Below, piece after piece: positions 1 to 8,399 of a stretch of DNA of 64,000 nt (within the stretch, counting starts at the first letter, position 1; each line of letters starts with the position of its first letter). The position numbers were made by a program, and so were the translations under genes. This DNA is from Parachlamydiales bacterium (lineage in GTDB: Bacteria; Chlamydiota; Chlamydiia; Chlamydiales; SM23-39), in the NCBI GenBank assembly GCA_019694475.1, contig JAIBBX010000002.1, positions 496,001-560,000 of the forward strand, in the 5' to 3' direction. Below the pieces are notes generated by a model. That model saw only the letters and a program-made list of their open reading frames with translations, was not told the DNA's origin and did not search any database.

Positions 1-617
1 TCAAAATTCTTCGTATGGAAAAAATGCCAACCCGCCTCAGCATCGAACCCGGTCATAGAGACTTCATGCTTCCGGCTGACGTAAAATTGATGGCCAGAAA
101 AATGGGAGAACTTCAAATCGTACAGCTTGCTTTCGGTCTCCCCAAATGGAAAATACCCGTTAACTCGGAATTCCCAGCGGGGCAATAGATATTCAATCCC
201 AGCTCCCATCTGATTATAATTCTCCCTCTTGGTCGAACGATAATCATAATACGCATTCAACCCAAAAGCCTGGCATTCGCATGTCTGTATTCTCCAGCCA
301 GCCCCAGCATTCACTGCGGGCCTTCCATCATTGAAAACATGTCCTCTTAGATCGAGAAAAAAGAAAGAATTTTCGCGCCAAGGTTCAGGATTTGCCAAAA
401 AGAGAGAAAGAGTTGAGTATCCAATGTCAAAGCCTATACCTTGATACTCAAGATGTGAAAGGCTAACCCTGCAAGGCCGGGGGCCCTCTTTTTCACTTGC
501 CCCTTCATTCGCCATCGGTTGCAAAGAACTGGGCGGCTCCATTTTAGCAAACAAAAACTGTTCTGCATATAGACCAGAAGCCAATGACAAAAGAAGAAAA
601 ATTGAGCTCCGGCTCAT
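1..617 (-). CDS. Inverse autotransporter (intimin/invasin-type) beta-barrel protein, N-terminal part
   Basis: The frame is open from an ATG at 617 to the left edge of the window, so the gene is cut off (about 205 residues seen). It starts with a clear signal peptide (MSRSSIFLLLSLASGLYAEQ). From about residue 60 the protein has the pattern of the inverse autotransporter beta-domain: FFFLDLRGHVFNDGRPAVN, then AGAGWR, YYDYRSTK, GAGIEYL and RWEFRVNGYFPFG. In intimin/invasin-type proteins this domain forms an outer-membrane barrel that exports a C-terminal passenger; the passenger, if any, lies outside the window. A GGGG-containing Shine-Dalgarno-like stretch precedes the ATG. It could also be a stand-alone barrel without passenger. 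Family recognition is by motif reading only. Confidence 0.75.
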   Translation of the reverse strand, partial: MSRSSIFLLLSLASGLYAEQFLFAKMEPPSSLQPMANEGASEKEGPRPCRVSLSHLEYQGIGFDIGYSTLSLFLANPEPWRENSFFFLDLRGHVFNDGRPAVNAGAGWRIQTCECQAFGLNAYYDYRSTKRENYNQMGAGIEYLLPRWEFRVNGYFPFGETESKLYDLKFSHFSGHQFYVSRKHEVSMTGFDAEAGWHFFHTKNF

Positions 618-694
618 GATTACCCCACGGAACGCTTTTGAATTTACGTTATAGTAATTCAGAAATTGTGTAAAAAAAAATCTAATATTCGGAT

Positions 695-1789
695 TTATCT
701 AGTGCAGCTCGACACAAATTTTAAGAACGATTGATTGAACCGCTCAACGGAAAATTCTTCAGCTTTATTCCTGCATTTTTTGGAATCAAAAGCCATCCTT
801 TCAAACGATTGAATCGCCTCAATAATTCCGGAGACCGACTGTTCTGAATATAAAAGACCTGTTTCGCGATCGACAACCGTCTCTTTTACGCCCCCTTTTG
901 CAAATGCAATGACGGGCGTTCCGGAAGCCATCGCTTCTACAGGAACAATACCAAAATCTTCTACCGCAGCAAAAACAAACCCTTTGGCTTTTTGCATATG
1001 GGCCTTTAGCACATCATCGGATTGATAGCCCATCAGCTCCACATTCTTCCCGGCTTTTTCTTTCACCTTTTTCCATTCGGGGCCATCGCCGATCACAACC
1101 AGTTTTTTCTCAGGCATTTTGGCAAAAGCTTCCACAATGAGGTCAACCCGCTTATACGGAACCATTCTCGATGCAGTGAGGTAATAATCGTCTTTCTTGC
1201 TCTCTTCCCGAAAGAATTGCAAATCAACCGGCGGATAAATCACTTCGGCTTTTCGATGATAAAACTTTTCGATCCGTTTTGCTACGTATTGGGAATTGGC
1301 GATGAAATGATCTACTCGATGCGCGCTATGGACGTCCCAGCCGCGCAAGTAATGCAAAATCAGTTTTGCGAAAAACCCCTTCACACCTCGATCGAGTTTT
1401 GATTCTCTTAAATACTCATGCGTTAAATCCCAAGCATAGCGCATCGGCGTATGGCAATAGCAAATATGCACTTGATCGGGCGTCGTGATCACTCCTTTTG
1501 CTGCGCAATGCGAAGATGAGATGATGAGATCATAGGATGTTAGATCGAAATGTTCGATCGCAAGCGGGAAAAAGGGCAAATAGCTTTTATATTTCTTTTC
1601 CGCTCTGGGAAGTCTTTGAATGAATGAAGACTCGATCTCTAAATTTTCAAAATAGGTGCCCTTCAATCCTTCCATACTGCGGACAAGGGTGTGGATCTTT
1701 GAGGGAAAAAGTCGATGGATCGCCTCGAGCACTTTTTCTCCGCCGCCGACGCCGGAAATAAGCCAATCATGGACAATTGCGCTACGCAC
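695..1789 (-). CDS. Glycosyltransferase family 4 (GT-B fold)
   Basis: A 364-residue retaining glycosyltransferase of the large GT4 family that would transfer a sugar from a nucleotide donor to a lipid-linked glycan at the cytoplasmic face. The N-terminus SAIVHDWLISGVGGGEK resembles WbaZ-type mannosyltransferases, and the donor-binding half carries the EX7E motif (EDFGIVPVE) followed by AMASGTPVIAF. The start is GTG at 1789, overlapping the stop of the upstream glycosyltransferase by 8 bases, which suggests translational coupling. Length fits the family. The sugar specificity cannot be read from the sequence. Confidence 0.88.
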   Translation of the reverse strand: MRSAIVHDWLISGVGGGEKVLEAIHRLFPSKIHTLVRSMEGLKGTYFENLEIESSFIQRLPRAEKKYKSYLPFFPLAIEHFDLTSYDLIISSSHCAAKGVITTPDQVHICYCHTPMRYAWDLTHEYLRESKLDRGVKGFFAKLILHYLRGWDVHSAHRVDHFIANSQYVAKRIEKFYHRKAEVIYPPVDLQFFREESKKDDYYLTASRMVPYKRVDLIVEAFAKMPEKKLVVIGDGPEWKKVKEKAGKNVELMGYQSDDVLKAHMQKAKGFVFAAVEDFGIVPVEAMASGTPVIAFAKGGVKETVVDRETGLLYSEQSVSGIIEAIQSFERMAFDSKKCRNKAEEFSVERFNQSFLKFVSSCTR

Positions 1790-2753
1790 GGGCTACCTCT
1801 TCAAAGAGCCGCATATGTTTTTCCGCCGTTTTTTTCCAATCAAACCGTTTTACCCGCTCAAGGCCTTTCTCGACAAATTCCCGTTTTTTGGCTTTTTCGA
1901 TGGCCTGCATAATTTCTTCCACATTCATCGGATCGAAATAGACGCTGGCATCGCCGCACACTTCTGGAATGCTTGCCGCCTTCGATACAGCTGTTGGGCA
2001 GCCGCAGCTCATCGCCTCCAACGGAGGCAATCCAAACCCTTCGTAGAGCGATGGGAAAACAAACACCTCTGCCATGCTATACAAAACAGGCAAATCCTCA
2101 TCATCGACCCGCCGAATGCCAGGTCCTACAGCGACCAAATCCTTCACTTTTTTCAACCGTTCGAGGTTTTTATGCGCTTTACGGCTTCCGACAAAGAGAA
2201 CAAATTTTTCTGGCAGCTGATATTTTTGCCTGACCGCTTCGCTCGCCTCTTTAGGATGAAAACGCTTTGTATTCACTCCAATAGGAATCACCGTCAAATC
2301 GCCAAACTCGAAAAACCTTTCGATTTCCTGCTTTGAAAAATACGATACGGTAATTACCTTGTCGGCGCGGAGCGCATTTTTCATCACATAACGGGCGTAG
2401 GTTTTTTCTACGAATGATCCAAACACCAAATGGCATGCGTCATGTATGGTTACAATCCGTTTTTTGGCTCGAATCGGCAAAAGAGGAACGTTGTAGTGGG
2501 GCGACCAGAAAAGATCGCATTTAGGGACTTTGAATGGGTATTTGAGCTGTTCTTGAATGGAATAGATGGGAGAATTAAAAAGGATCTGATCAAATCCTTT
2601 GCACCATTCTCGATCTAATTGGTCGACCAACAAAACCACGCGGAAATGTTCATTCAAGAGAGGGACGATTTCCCGGATGTAGGTGCCGATCCCGGAAGAA
2701 AAAGCCATGCGCGCATCAATGCAAAGATCGATCATGGCTTGCAATAGTAGCAT
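1782..2753 (-). CDS. Glycosyltransferase family 4 (GT-B fold)
   Basis: About 320 residues, with a Gly-rich N-terminal acceptor domain (SSGIGTYIREIVPLL) and a C-terminal donor domain with VGSRKAHKN and the EX7E motif EGFGLPPLE followed by AMSCGCPTAVS. It pairs with the next glycosyltransferase through an 8-base overlap. The start may be ATG at 2753 or, more natural for the family, the internal ATG at 2735 (MIDLCIDARM); neither has a strong Shine-Dalgarno sequence. It probably adds a hexose or deoxyhexose to the surface glycan; the substrate is unknown. Confidence 0.87.
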   Translation of the reverse strand: MLLLQAMIDLCIDARMAFSSGIGTYIREIVPLLNEHFRVVLLVDQLDREWCKGFDQILFNSPIYSIQEQLKYPFKVPKCDLFWSPHYNVPLLPIRAKKRIVTIHDACHLVFGSFVEKTYARYVMKNALRADKVITVSYFSKQEIERFFEFGDLTVIPIGVNTKRFHPKEASEAVRQKYQLPEKFVLFVGSRKAHKNLERLKKVKDLVAVGPGIRRVDDEDLPVLYSMAEVFVFPSLYEGFGLPPLEAMSCGCPTAVSKAASIPEVCGDASVYFDPMNVEEIMQAIEKAKKREFVEKGLERVKRFDWKKTAEKHMRLFEEVARA

Positions 2754-2799
2754 GGACGTAGTACCCGCGCAAGGACGGGGAATAAATTTTTTCTTATTA

Positions 2800-2828
2800 T
2801 TGCTCCGCCTTATTTCTTATTGTATAAT
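2800..2828 (+). promoter_or_regulatory. Sigma70-like promoter, possibly for a leaderless mRNA
   Basis: A perfect TATAAT at 2823-2828 lies 17 bases after a partial -35 (TTGCTC, 2800-2805). Six bases separate the -10 box from the first ATG of the hydrolase gene at 2835, so transcription would begin at or next to the start codon. The -35 match is weak. Confidence 0.5.
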
Positions 2829-2834
2829 ATTTGT

Positions 2835-3767
2835 ATGTCTCTTCATATCCCCGCCATCCAGGCGCCGCCTCCCTCGGAAGAACGGGGGCTTGCCTCATCT
2901 CCGATCAAGTATTTTTTATTAACCGTAGCTATTGCCGCGATTGCCGCGAGCGTTTTTCATCTTTTTATGCCGGCATCGATCGTGCTTCTGATTGGGGCTG
3001 GGTGGTTTCTCTGGTCGGCGACCATTATTTGGTTGAACCGGGTGGCCGATGGAACGATGTTTGAAAGCACCATTTCACAACTCCATTCGCTTGCAAATGA
3101 AATAAATTCGGTGATCGCAAGCTCTTGGCTATTTCCTCTTACGCTTTTCTCAAGCTATCATAACCCGAAAGGGAACCCAGAAGGGCAACCCATCTTAATG
3201 GTGAACGGATATCTCAGTTTTGGTTCTACCTGGCACTACCAAAGAGAAAAGCTGGCTGAAGAAGGTTTTGGTCCGATTTACACAATGAATGTGGGCAGCG
3301 GAAAATCAATCAGAACATATGCCGAAGAAGTGGATGAAAAAATCGAACAGATCCGAAGAGAGACCGGCAGAAATGATATCGTTTTAGTCGGCCATTCCAG
3401 AGGCGGGCTGGTCAGCTCCTACTATGCAACCTATATTGCTCCAGGAAGACAAGTGGAAGTGACAGATTTAATTACCATCGGTTCTCCTTTATGCGGGACG
3501 CCCATTGCTCATTATGGACCTGGCCATGACGCCGAAGAGATGCGCCCCGAGCACATTTTTCATCGAGACTTAAGAGAGCACATCAATGCGCACGAGGGAA
3601 CCCGTTTTTTCCACATCGGATCGAAAACCGACGAGATTGTTCCGATTTCTTCTGCTTTGATCGGAGACGATGCGCAGCGTCAGTTTTTACTCAAAGATAC
3701 GGGACACCTCGGCCTTCTTTTTTCTTCGCGCGTGGCGGATCAAATTACTAGATGGCTAAGACCATGA
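2835..3767 (+). CDS. Membrane-anchored alpha/beta hydrolase (lipase/esterase-like)
   Basis: 310 residues from the ATG at 2835 (a TTG at 2820 is in frame, but the likely -10 box lies between them). Two hydrophobic segments (about 25-45 and 47-66) anchor the N-terminus. The rest is an alpha/beta hydrolase: nucleophile elbow GHSRGG (Ser188), a candidate acid Asp266 (SKTDEIVP) and His291 (DTGHLGLL). The region HYQREKLAEEGF just after the oxyanion strand fits lipase-class enzymes that act on acyl esters. It overlaps the following glycosyltransferase start by ATGA, so it is expressed with a glycan gene; a deacylase or de-esterification role in envelope maturation is possible but unproven. Confidence 0.75.
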   Translation: MSLHIPAIQAPPPSEERGLASSPIKYFLLTVAIAAIAASVFHLFMPASIVLLIGAGWFLWSATIIWLNRVADGTMFESTISQLHSLANEINSVIASSWLFPLTLFSSYHNPKGNPEGQPILMVNGYLSFGSTWHYQREKLAEEGFGPIYTMNVGSGKSIRTYAEEVDEKIEQIRRETGRNDIVLVGHSRGGLVSSYYATYIAPGRQVEVTDLITIGSPLCGTPIAHYGPGHDAEEMRPEHIFHRDLREHINAHEGTRFFHIGSKTDEIVPISSALIGDDAQRQFLLKDTGHLGLLFSSRVADQITRWLRP

Positions 3768-4888
3768 AGATTTTGATGGCCGCCTCCAATGCTTGGAATT
3801 CTGTATTTCAAGTCGGCAGCCATCATTTGGCCCGCGAATTTTTGAAGATGGGCCACGAAGTCGCATTCATTTCCGATCCGATTTCTCCACTTCATCTGTT
3901 GGGCGGCAGCCAACTCAAAGAGCGCTTTGAGCTTTATCAAAATGGGGGCCTTCGAGATCAAAATCTTTGGGCCTATGTGCCAGCCACACTTTTACCGCCT
4001 ACCAATAAACCGTTTCTTCGATCCGAATGGGTCTATCGATATTGGCATCAATACACATTTCCCTCTGTGGTTAAGAAAGCCAAAGCCAACGGCTTTGGCG
4101 AAGTAGACATCTTGTATTTCGATTCGCCGATTCAATCTTTTTGGCTAAAAGAAATCCATTCCCGCAAAACCGTCTATCGGATGGCCGATCATGCTGCGGG
4201 ATTTAAAAAAGCAACGCCTGCGCATTTGAAATTGGAAAAAGAGCTGATTGAAAACGTCGATCTCGTCGTCTGCACAGCCAAAAATCTCATCGACTCAATC
4301 CAAGGCAATCCGAAGAGGGTCGAACATCTGCCGAACGGGGTGCCTCTTGCCCATTTTTCCAAACCTGGCAAAATGCCTCCTGAATACACCCTCATTTCCA
4401 GACCGATCGTCCTCTACGTCGGGGCAATCGAATATTGGTTCGACTTTGAATTGGTCAAAAAGTTGGCCAAAGAGCTGCCGCAAATTTCTTTTGTGTTTAT
4501 CGGCCCAGTCAAACAAAACCGTTTGCCGCCCATGAAAAATATCCACTTCCTTGGACCCAGGCCCTACGCCGAGATCCCCAACTATATGCAGTGCGCAAAT
4601 GTGGGCTGGATCCCTTTTGATGTAAAAAACTATCCTGACCTCATTCACAACGTGAACCCGCTCAAACTCTACGAATACATGGCTTCAGGGCTCCCTGTCG
4701 TTTCAACAAGATGGAAAGAGCTGGAAAATATCGATTCTCCTGCCTATTTGTGCGACGGGCCGGAAGAATTTAAAACCAATCTGCTTCGAGCCCTCAACGC
4801 AAAACATGGCCCCGTAGAACGCCGTTTTGCTGCAGGCCTTGATTGGTCCTCCCGAGCCCAACAACTGATCGATGTAATCACTCGTTGA
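3764..4888 (+). CDS. GT4-like glycosyltransferase
   Basis: 374 residues from the ATG at 3764, whose ATGA overlaps the hydrolase stop; an in-frame ATG at 3752 would add four residues. The N-terminus MKILMAASNAWNSVFQVGSH and the C-terminal half (YVGAIEYWFDFELV, FIGPVKQ, NVNPLKLYEYMASGLPVVS) are typical of GT-B enzymes related to putative teichuronic acid or exopolysaccharide glycosyltransferases (the LYEYMASG element corresponds to the EX7E region). Its 3' end overlaps the convergent small gene by 11 bases. The substrate is unknown. Confidence 0.85.
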   Translation: MKILMAASNAWNSVFQVGSHHLAREFLKMGHEVAFISDPISPLHLLGGSQLKERFELYQNGGLRDQNLWAYVPATLLPPTNKPFLRSEWVYRYWHQYTFPSVVKKAKANGFGEVDILYFDSPIQSFWLKEIHSRKTVYRMADHAAGFKKATPAHLKLEKELIENVDLVVCTAKNLIDSIQGNPKRVEHLPNGVPLAHFSKPGKMPPEYTLISRPIVLYVGAIEYWFDFELVKKLAKELPQISFVFIGPVKQNRLPPMKNIHFLGPRPYAEIPNYMQCANVGWIPFDVKNYPDLIHNVNPLKLYEYMASGLPVVSTRWKELENIDSPAYLCDGPEEFKTNLLRALNAKHGPVERRFAAGLDWSSRAQQLIDVITR

Positions 4889-5261
4889 ACGGAATTTTTT
4901 TCTCTTCTGCGATTCTTCTTGCTTTTGCAATTGTACTTTCTAAATCAGCAGTCATGCCGTCGCCCGCAAGGATGACATTCCCGTCGGCTCGCAAAATAGC
5001 AGGAACGAAAAGCTTGCTTTTTTCATTTCCTAGTCGAACGACGAGAACGAACGACTCATTTATTCCCATCAAACGAGCTTTGACAAGCAGAGAAACTTCT
5101 CCCGCTTTATACATGGCCATTTCTTGAGTTTCATAAGCCTCTGATCGTTGTATATTATCTGGCGCGAAACTTACCTGTCCGTGAATGACCGGATAATTTC
5201 TTTGAACAACAATCCACTGCTCATCTTCTGTTTTTTGAATCGTCACAAAACTGGGAACCAT
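4878..5261 (-). CDS. Small conserved-looking hypothetical protein
   Basis: 127 residues, no signal peptide or membrane segment, mixed alpha/beta composition. I do not recognise a family. The start ATG at 5261 has an excellent Shine-Dalgarno sequence (AGGAG, 5-6 bases upstream), which supports it as a real gene despite the 11-base tail-to-tail overlap with the glycosyltransferase gene. The C-terminus is rich in charged helix-forming residues (TADLESTIAKARRIAEEKK). Confidence 0.6.
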   Translation of the reverse strand: MVPSFVTIQKTEDEQWIVVQRNYPVIHGQVSFAPDNIQRSEAYETQEMAMYKAGEVSLLVKARLMGINESFVLVVRLGNEKSKLFVPAILRADGNVILAGDGMTADLESTIAKARRIAEEKKIPFNE

Positions 5262-5369
5262 AAACGCTCCTGAAAAAAAAGAGTGCTAGTAAACATCTTT
5301 TTAGAATTTGAATGCAAGGGAAGTTCTCTCTATCTTTTTTTACCAAATCTTCTTATCCTGATTTCCGAA

Positions 5370-6473
5370 ATGAAGATCCTTTCTGTATTTGGAACACGTC
5401 CTGAAACAATCAAGATGGCACCGATCATCGAGCGTTTAAAACACACTCGAGGGGTTGAGTCGATCGTATGCGTCACAGCCCAGCACCGCCATATGCTCGA
5501 TCAATTCATGAATCTCTTCGGCATTCAATCTGATTTTGATCTCAATATCATGAAGCCGAACCAAACGCTGACTGAAATCACCACATCGATTTTAACTCAA
5601 CTGAAAGAGGTTCTACGGCAGGTAAAACCCGATCTTCTCCTTGTGCAGGGAGACACAACCACAGCTATGGCGGGAGCTCTTGCAGCATTTTATGAGCATA
5701 TCCCAGTGGGTCATGTCGAGGCGGGACTCCGTACGGGCAATATGATGATGCCTTGGCCCGAAGAGATGAATCGGAAGCTGATCGGTTCGATTGCAACTCT
5801 TCATTTCGCCCCCACAGAAACCGCTAAAAATCACCTGCTAAGAGAAAACATCCCCACCGATAAGATTTTTGTGACGGGCAACACTGTGATTGATGCGCTC
5901 CACTTCACTTTGAAAAACAGCAAAAGCCCCGCGTTTGATTTCATCGATCCAACGAAGCGGCTCATTCTCGTTACTGGCCACCGCCGAGAGAATTTTGGCG
6001 AAGGGTTTCAATCGATTTGCAAAGCGCTCAAGAAACTTTCAGAAAGAAAAGATGTTCAAATCGTCTATCCGGTTCATTTGAATCCGAATGTGCAAGCCCC
6101 TGTCCGTTTCATTTTAGGGGAGGCTAAAAATGTCCATCTGATGGAGCCTGTCGATTATTTCACATTTGTTTTTCTCATGGAAAAAGCTCATTTAATTCTC
6201 ACCGATTCGGGCGGCGTGCAAGAAGAGGCCCCCTCTTTAGCAAAACCTGTGCTTGTTATGAGGGAAGTGACTGAACGGCCTGAAGGAATTGCAGCGGGAA
6301 CTGCGCGCCTCGTCGGCACCGATGAGACAAAAATCATCAGAGAAGCAGAGCTTTTGCTCGATGATTCGGAGCAATATAAAATCATGGCTCACGCCCACAA
6401 CCCATATGGCGATGGACATGCAGCAGAAAGAATCGTGCAACATATATTGGAGCATCATGAAGCATCCGTTTAA
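5370..6473 (+). CDS. wecB: UDP-N-acetylglucosamine 2-epimerase (non-hydrolysing)
   Basis: 367 residues starting at the ATG of [12 protein letters not shown]; the longer in-frame extension upstream is not conserved in the family. Converts UDP-GlcNAc to UDP-ManNAc in the cytoplasm. Family motifs in order: [50 protein letters not shown] and [12 protein letters not shown]. The length matches WecB (about 375). It overlaps wecC by 17 bases, and the pair makes UDP-ManNAcA, an activated uronic acid for the glycan encoded around it. Confidence 0.95.
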   Translation: MKILSVFGTRPETIKMAPIIERLKHTRGVESIVCVTAQHRHMLDQFMNLFGIQSDFDLNIMKPNQTLTEITTSILTQLKEVLRQVKPDLLLVQGDTTTAMAGALAAFYEHIPVGHVEAGLRTGNMMMPWPEEMNRKLIGSIATLHFAPTETAKNHLLRENIPTDKIFVTGNTVIDALHFTLKNSKSPAFDFIDPTKRLILVTGHRRENFGEGFQSICKALKKLSERKDVQIVYPVHLNPNVQAPVRFILGEAKNVHLMEPVDYFTFVFLMEKAHLILTDSGGVQEEAPSLAKPVLVMREVTERPEGIAAGTARLVGTDETKIIREAELLLDDSEQYKIMAHAHNPYGDGHAAERIVQHILEHHEASV

Positions 6474-7659
6474 AAAAGTATCCGTGATCGGTCTTGGCTA
6501 TATTGGGCTGCCAACAGCTGCGATCTTAGCGACCCATGGCGTTGAAGTGGTCGGCGTCGATGTGAATAAACATGCGATTGATACGATCAATCAGGGCAAA
6601 ATCCACATTGTGGAGCCCGATTTGGATGCGATGGTCCATTCTGCGGTGATGAGCGGCATGCTCAAAGCTGTTCTAAAACCTGAAAAAGCGGAAGCTTTTA
6701 TTATTGCCGTACCTACTCCCTTTAAAGAAGGGCATAAACCAGATCTTTCCTATATTGAAGCTGCAGCCAAATCGATCGCTCCCGTATTAGAGCCGGGCAA
6801 TCTGATCATTCTCGAATCAACTTCTCCAGTGGGAACAACAGAAAAACTGGCGGACTGGCTGCCCAAAATCGATCTCGATATCGCATATTGCCCTGAAAGA
6901 GTGCTTCCTGGCCACATATTGCGTGAAATTGTCGGCAACGACCGAGTTGTTGGCGGACTTACACCGAAAAGCGCCGAAAGGGCCAAGCAGCTCTACCAAA
7001 TTTTTGTGAAAGGCGAATGTCTAACAACCGATGCGCGTACGGCTGAGATGACAAAACTGACTGAAAATTCTTTCCGCGACGTGAATATCGCATTTGCGAA
7101 TGAACTTTCCATGATTTGCGATGAATTGAATATCAATGTGTGGGAACTCATTCGTCTCGCCAACAGGCACCCCCGAGTCAATATTCTGCAGCCTGGCCCT
7201 GGTGTTGGCGGCCACTGCATCGCAGTCGATCCTTGGTTTATCGTAGATTCGGCGCCAAATGTATCTCGGCTCATTAAAACAGCGCGCGAAGTGAACGATA
7301 GCAAGCCTCATTATGTGCTTGCCCAAGTGAAAGAGAAACTCAAAAAAATGAAGAATCCGAAGGTAGCTTGCCTCGGACTTTCCTTCAAAGCCGATATCGA
7401 TGACATCCGGGAAAGCCCAGCTCTGGAAATCGTGGAGCACCTAGCGAAAGAGAAAGTGGATTTGCTTGTTGTCGAACCGCATCTTGAGACACTGCCTAAA
7501 ACCTTGCAGCTTCCTCATGTAAAAATGACCAGTATCGATGAAGCTATGCAATCAGCCGACCTGATTGTATTGCTCGTCAATCACCGGAAATTTTCCCACA
7601 TCGATCGATCCCTTTTACGGGCCATACCGATCATAGATACTCGGGGAGTATTCGCTTGA
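6457..7659 (+). CDS. wecC: UDP-N-acetyl-D-mannosamine dehydrogenase
   Basis: 400 residues from the ATG at 6457 inside the end of wecB. An NAD-dependent four-electron oxidation makes UDP-ManNAcA from UDP-ManNAc. It has the Rossmann motif [10 protein letters not shown] (12-21), the substrate loop [14 protein letters not shown] and the catalytic Cys254 in [13 protein letters not shown], then a C-terminal UDP-binding domain with [16 protein letters not shown]. The pairing with wecB favours WecC over UDP-Glc dehydrogenase. The 3' end overlaps a convergent gene by 45 bases. Confidence 0.93.
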   Translation: MKHPFKKVSVIGLGYIGLPTAAILATHGVEVVGVDVNKHAIDTINQGKIHIVEPDLDAMVHSAVMSGMLKAVLKPEKAEAFIIAVPTPFKEGHKPDLSYIEAAAKSIAPVLEPGNLIILESTSPVGTTEKLADWLPKIDLDIAYCPERVLPGHILREIVGNDRVVGGLTPKSAERAKQLYQIFVKGECLTTDARTAEMTKLTENSFRDVNIAFANELSMICDELNINVWELIRLANRHPRVNILQPGPGVGGHCIAVDPWFIVDSAPNVSRLIKTAREVNDSKPHYVLAQVKEKLKKMKNPKVACLGLSFKADIDDIRESPALEIVEHLAKEKVDLLVVEPHLETLPKTLQLPHVKMTSIDEAMQSADLIVLLVNHRKFSHIDRSLLRAIPIIDTRGVFA

Positions 7660-8277
7660 TTTTCTGAATTGGGGAGCAGGTTCCGCTGGTTTGAGCTTAT
7701 ATCTGGAATGAGTTCCGCGAACGACTTGTCTCAATTCTTCTGCAATTTGAGCCGCATTCCCATTAGAAGATAAGAATTTGGAAACCCAGCGAGACCCATC
7801 TTTGCCTCTAAATCCCGGGAGAATGCAAGTTTCTCTAAATCTTTGAAAGATCCGTTCGACCGAAACACGATGAGGGTTCATTTTATCTACCAATCGAAGA
7901 ACAAGAGCCTTTCGTCCAGCAGGGTCTTCTGTTTGTAGAATGGAAGTACCTTCGGGAAATTGGATCAGTTCGAGTTCGCTCATATGGATTGTAGAGGGAA
8001 AATCTACTTTCTCTGTTTCTTCAAAACAGCGAAGCCGCCGCAGATATTGATTGGAGCACAATATTGGATAAGCCGCGTGAGGGATTTTTTTTACAGCGTC
8101 ATCTCCTCCCAACGCATCGACAATCAACCTTCTAGCCGCAATATTTTCTTTGTAATACTCCGGATGGCTATCCTCATACAGAACAGTATCATCGCCGCCA
8201 TATACGTCCTTCAGCCAATATTCATGATTCCCTTCTGAAAGCAGAGAGGCAGATGGAAAAGTAATAAAAGAGCCCAT
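7615..8277 (-). CDS. Hypothetical soluble protein
   Basis: 220 residues, no signal peptide or membrane helix, no family recognised. A Shine-Dalgarno-like AAGGAAAT immediately precedes the ATG. The central part (EKVDFPSTIHMSELELIQF, then ILQTEDPAGRKALVLRLVDK) is well-formed protein, and the tail is rich in Arg, Ser and Pro. It overlaps the end of wecC by 45 bases tail-to-tail, the longest such overlap here, but the intact 220-codon frame and ribosome site argue that it is real. It may be a lineage-specific or effector-type protein; that is only a guess. Confidence 0.55.
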   Translation of the reverse strand: MGSFITFPSASLLSEGNHEYWLKDVYGGDDTVLYEDSHPEYYKENIAARRLIVDALGGDDAVKKIPHAAYPILCSNQYLRRLRCFEETEKVDFPSTIHMSELELIQFPEGTSILQTEDPAGRKALVLRLVDKMNPHRVSVERIFQRFRETCILPGFRGKDGSRWVSKFLSSNGNAAQIAEELRQVVRGTHSRYKLKPAEPAPQFRKSSEYSPSIYDRYGP

Positions 8278-8399
8278 ATTTCCTTATATTTTGAGCGGAT
8301 AGAATACAGGAAATGGATGATTTTTACAATTTTTCGAGCTTCATTTTGAATCGATGGAGTGTTAAACTCATTCCCATGTGATCCACAAGGAAGCAAAAA

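Noticed and set aside
672..696. Possible terminator after the first GT4 gene (minus strand)
   Set aside because: The stem AAATC/GATTT is only five mostly A-T pairs with a nine-base loop; the long T-run alone does not make it convincing.
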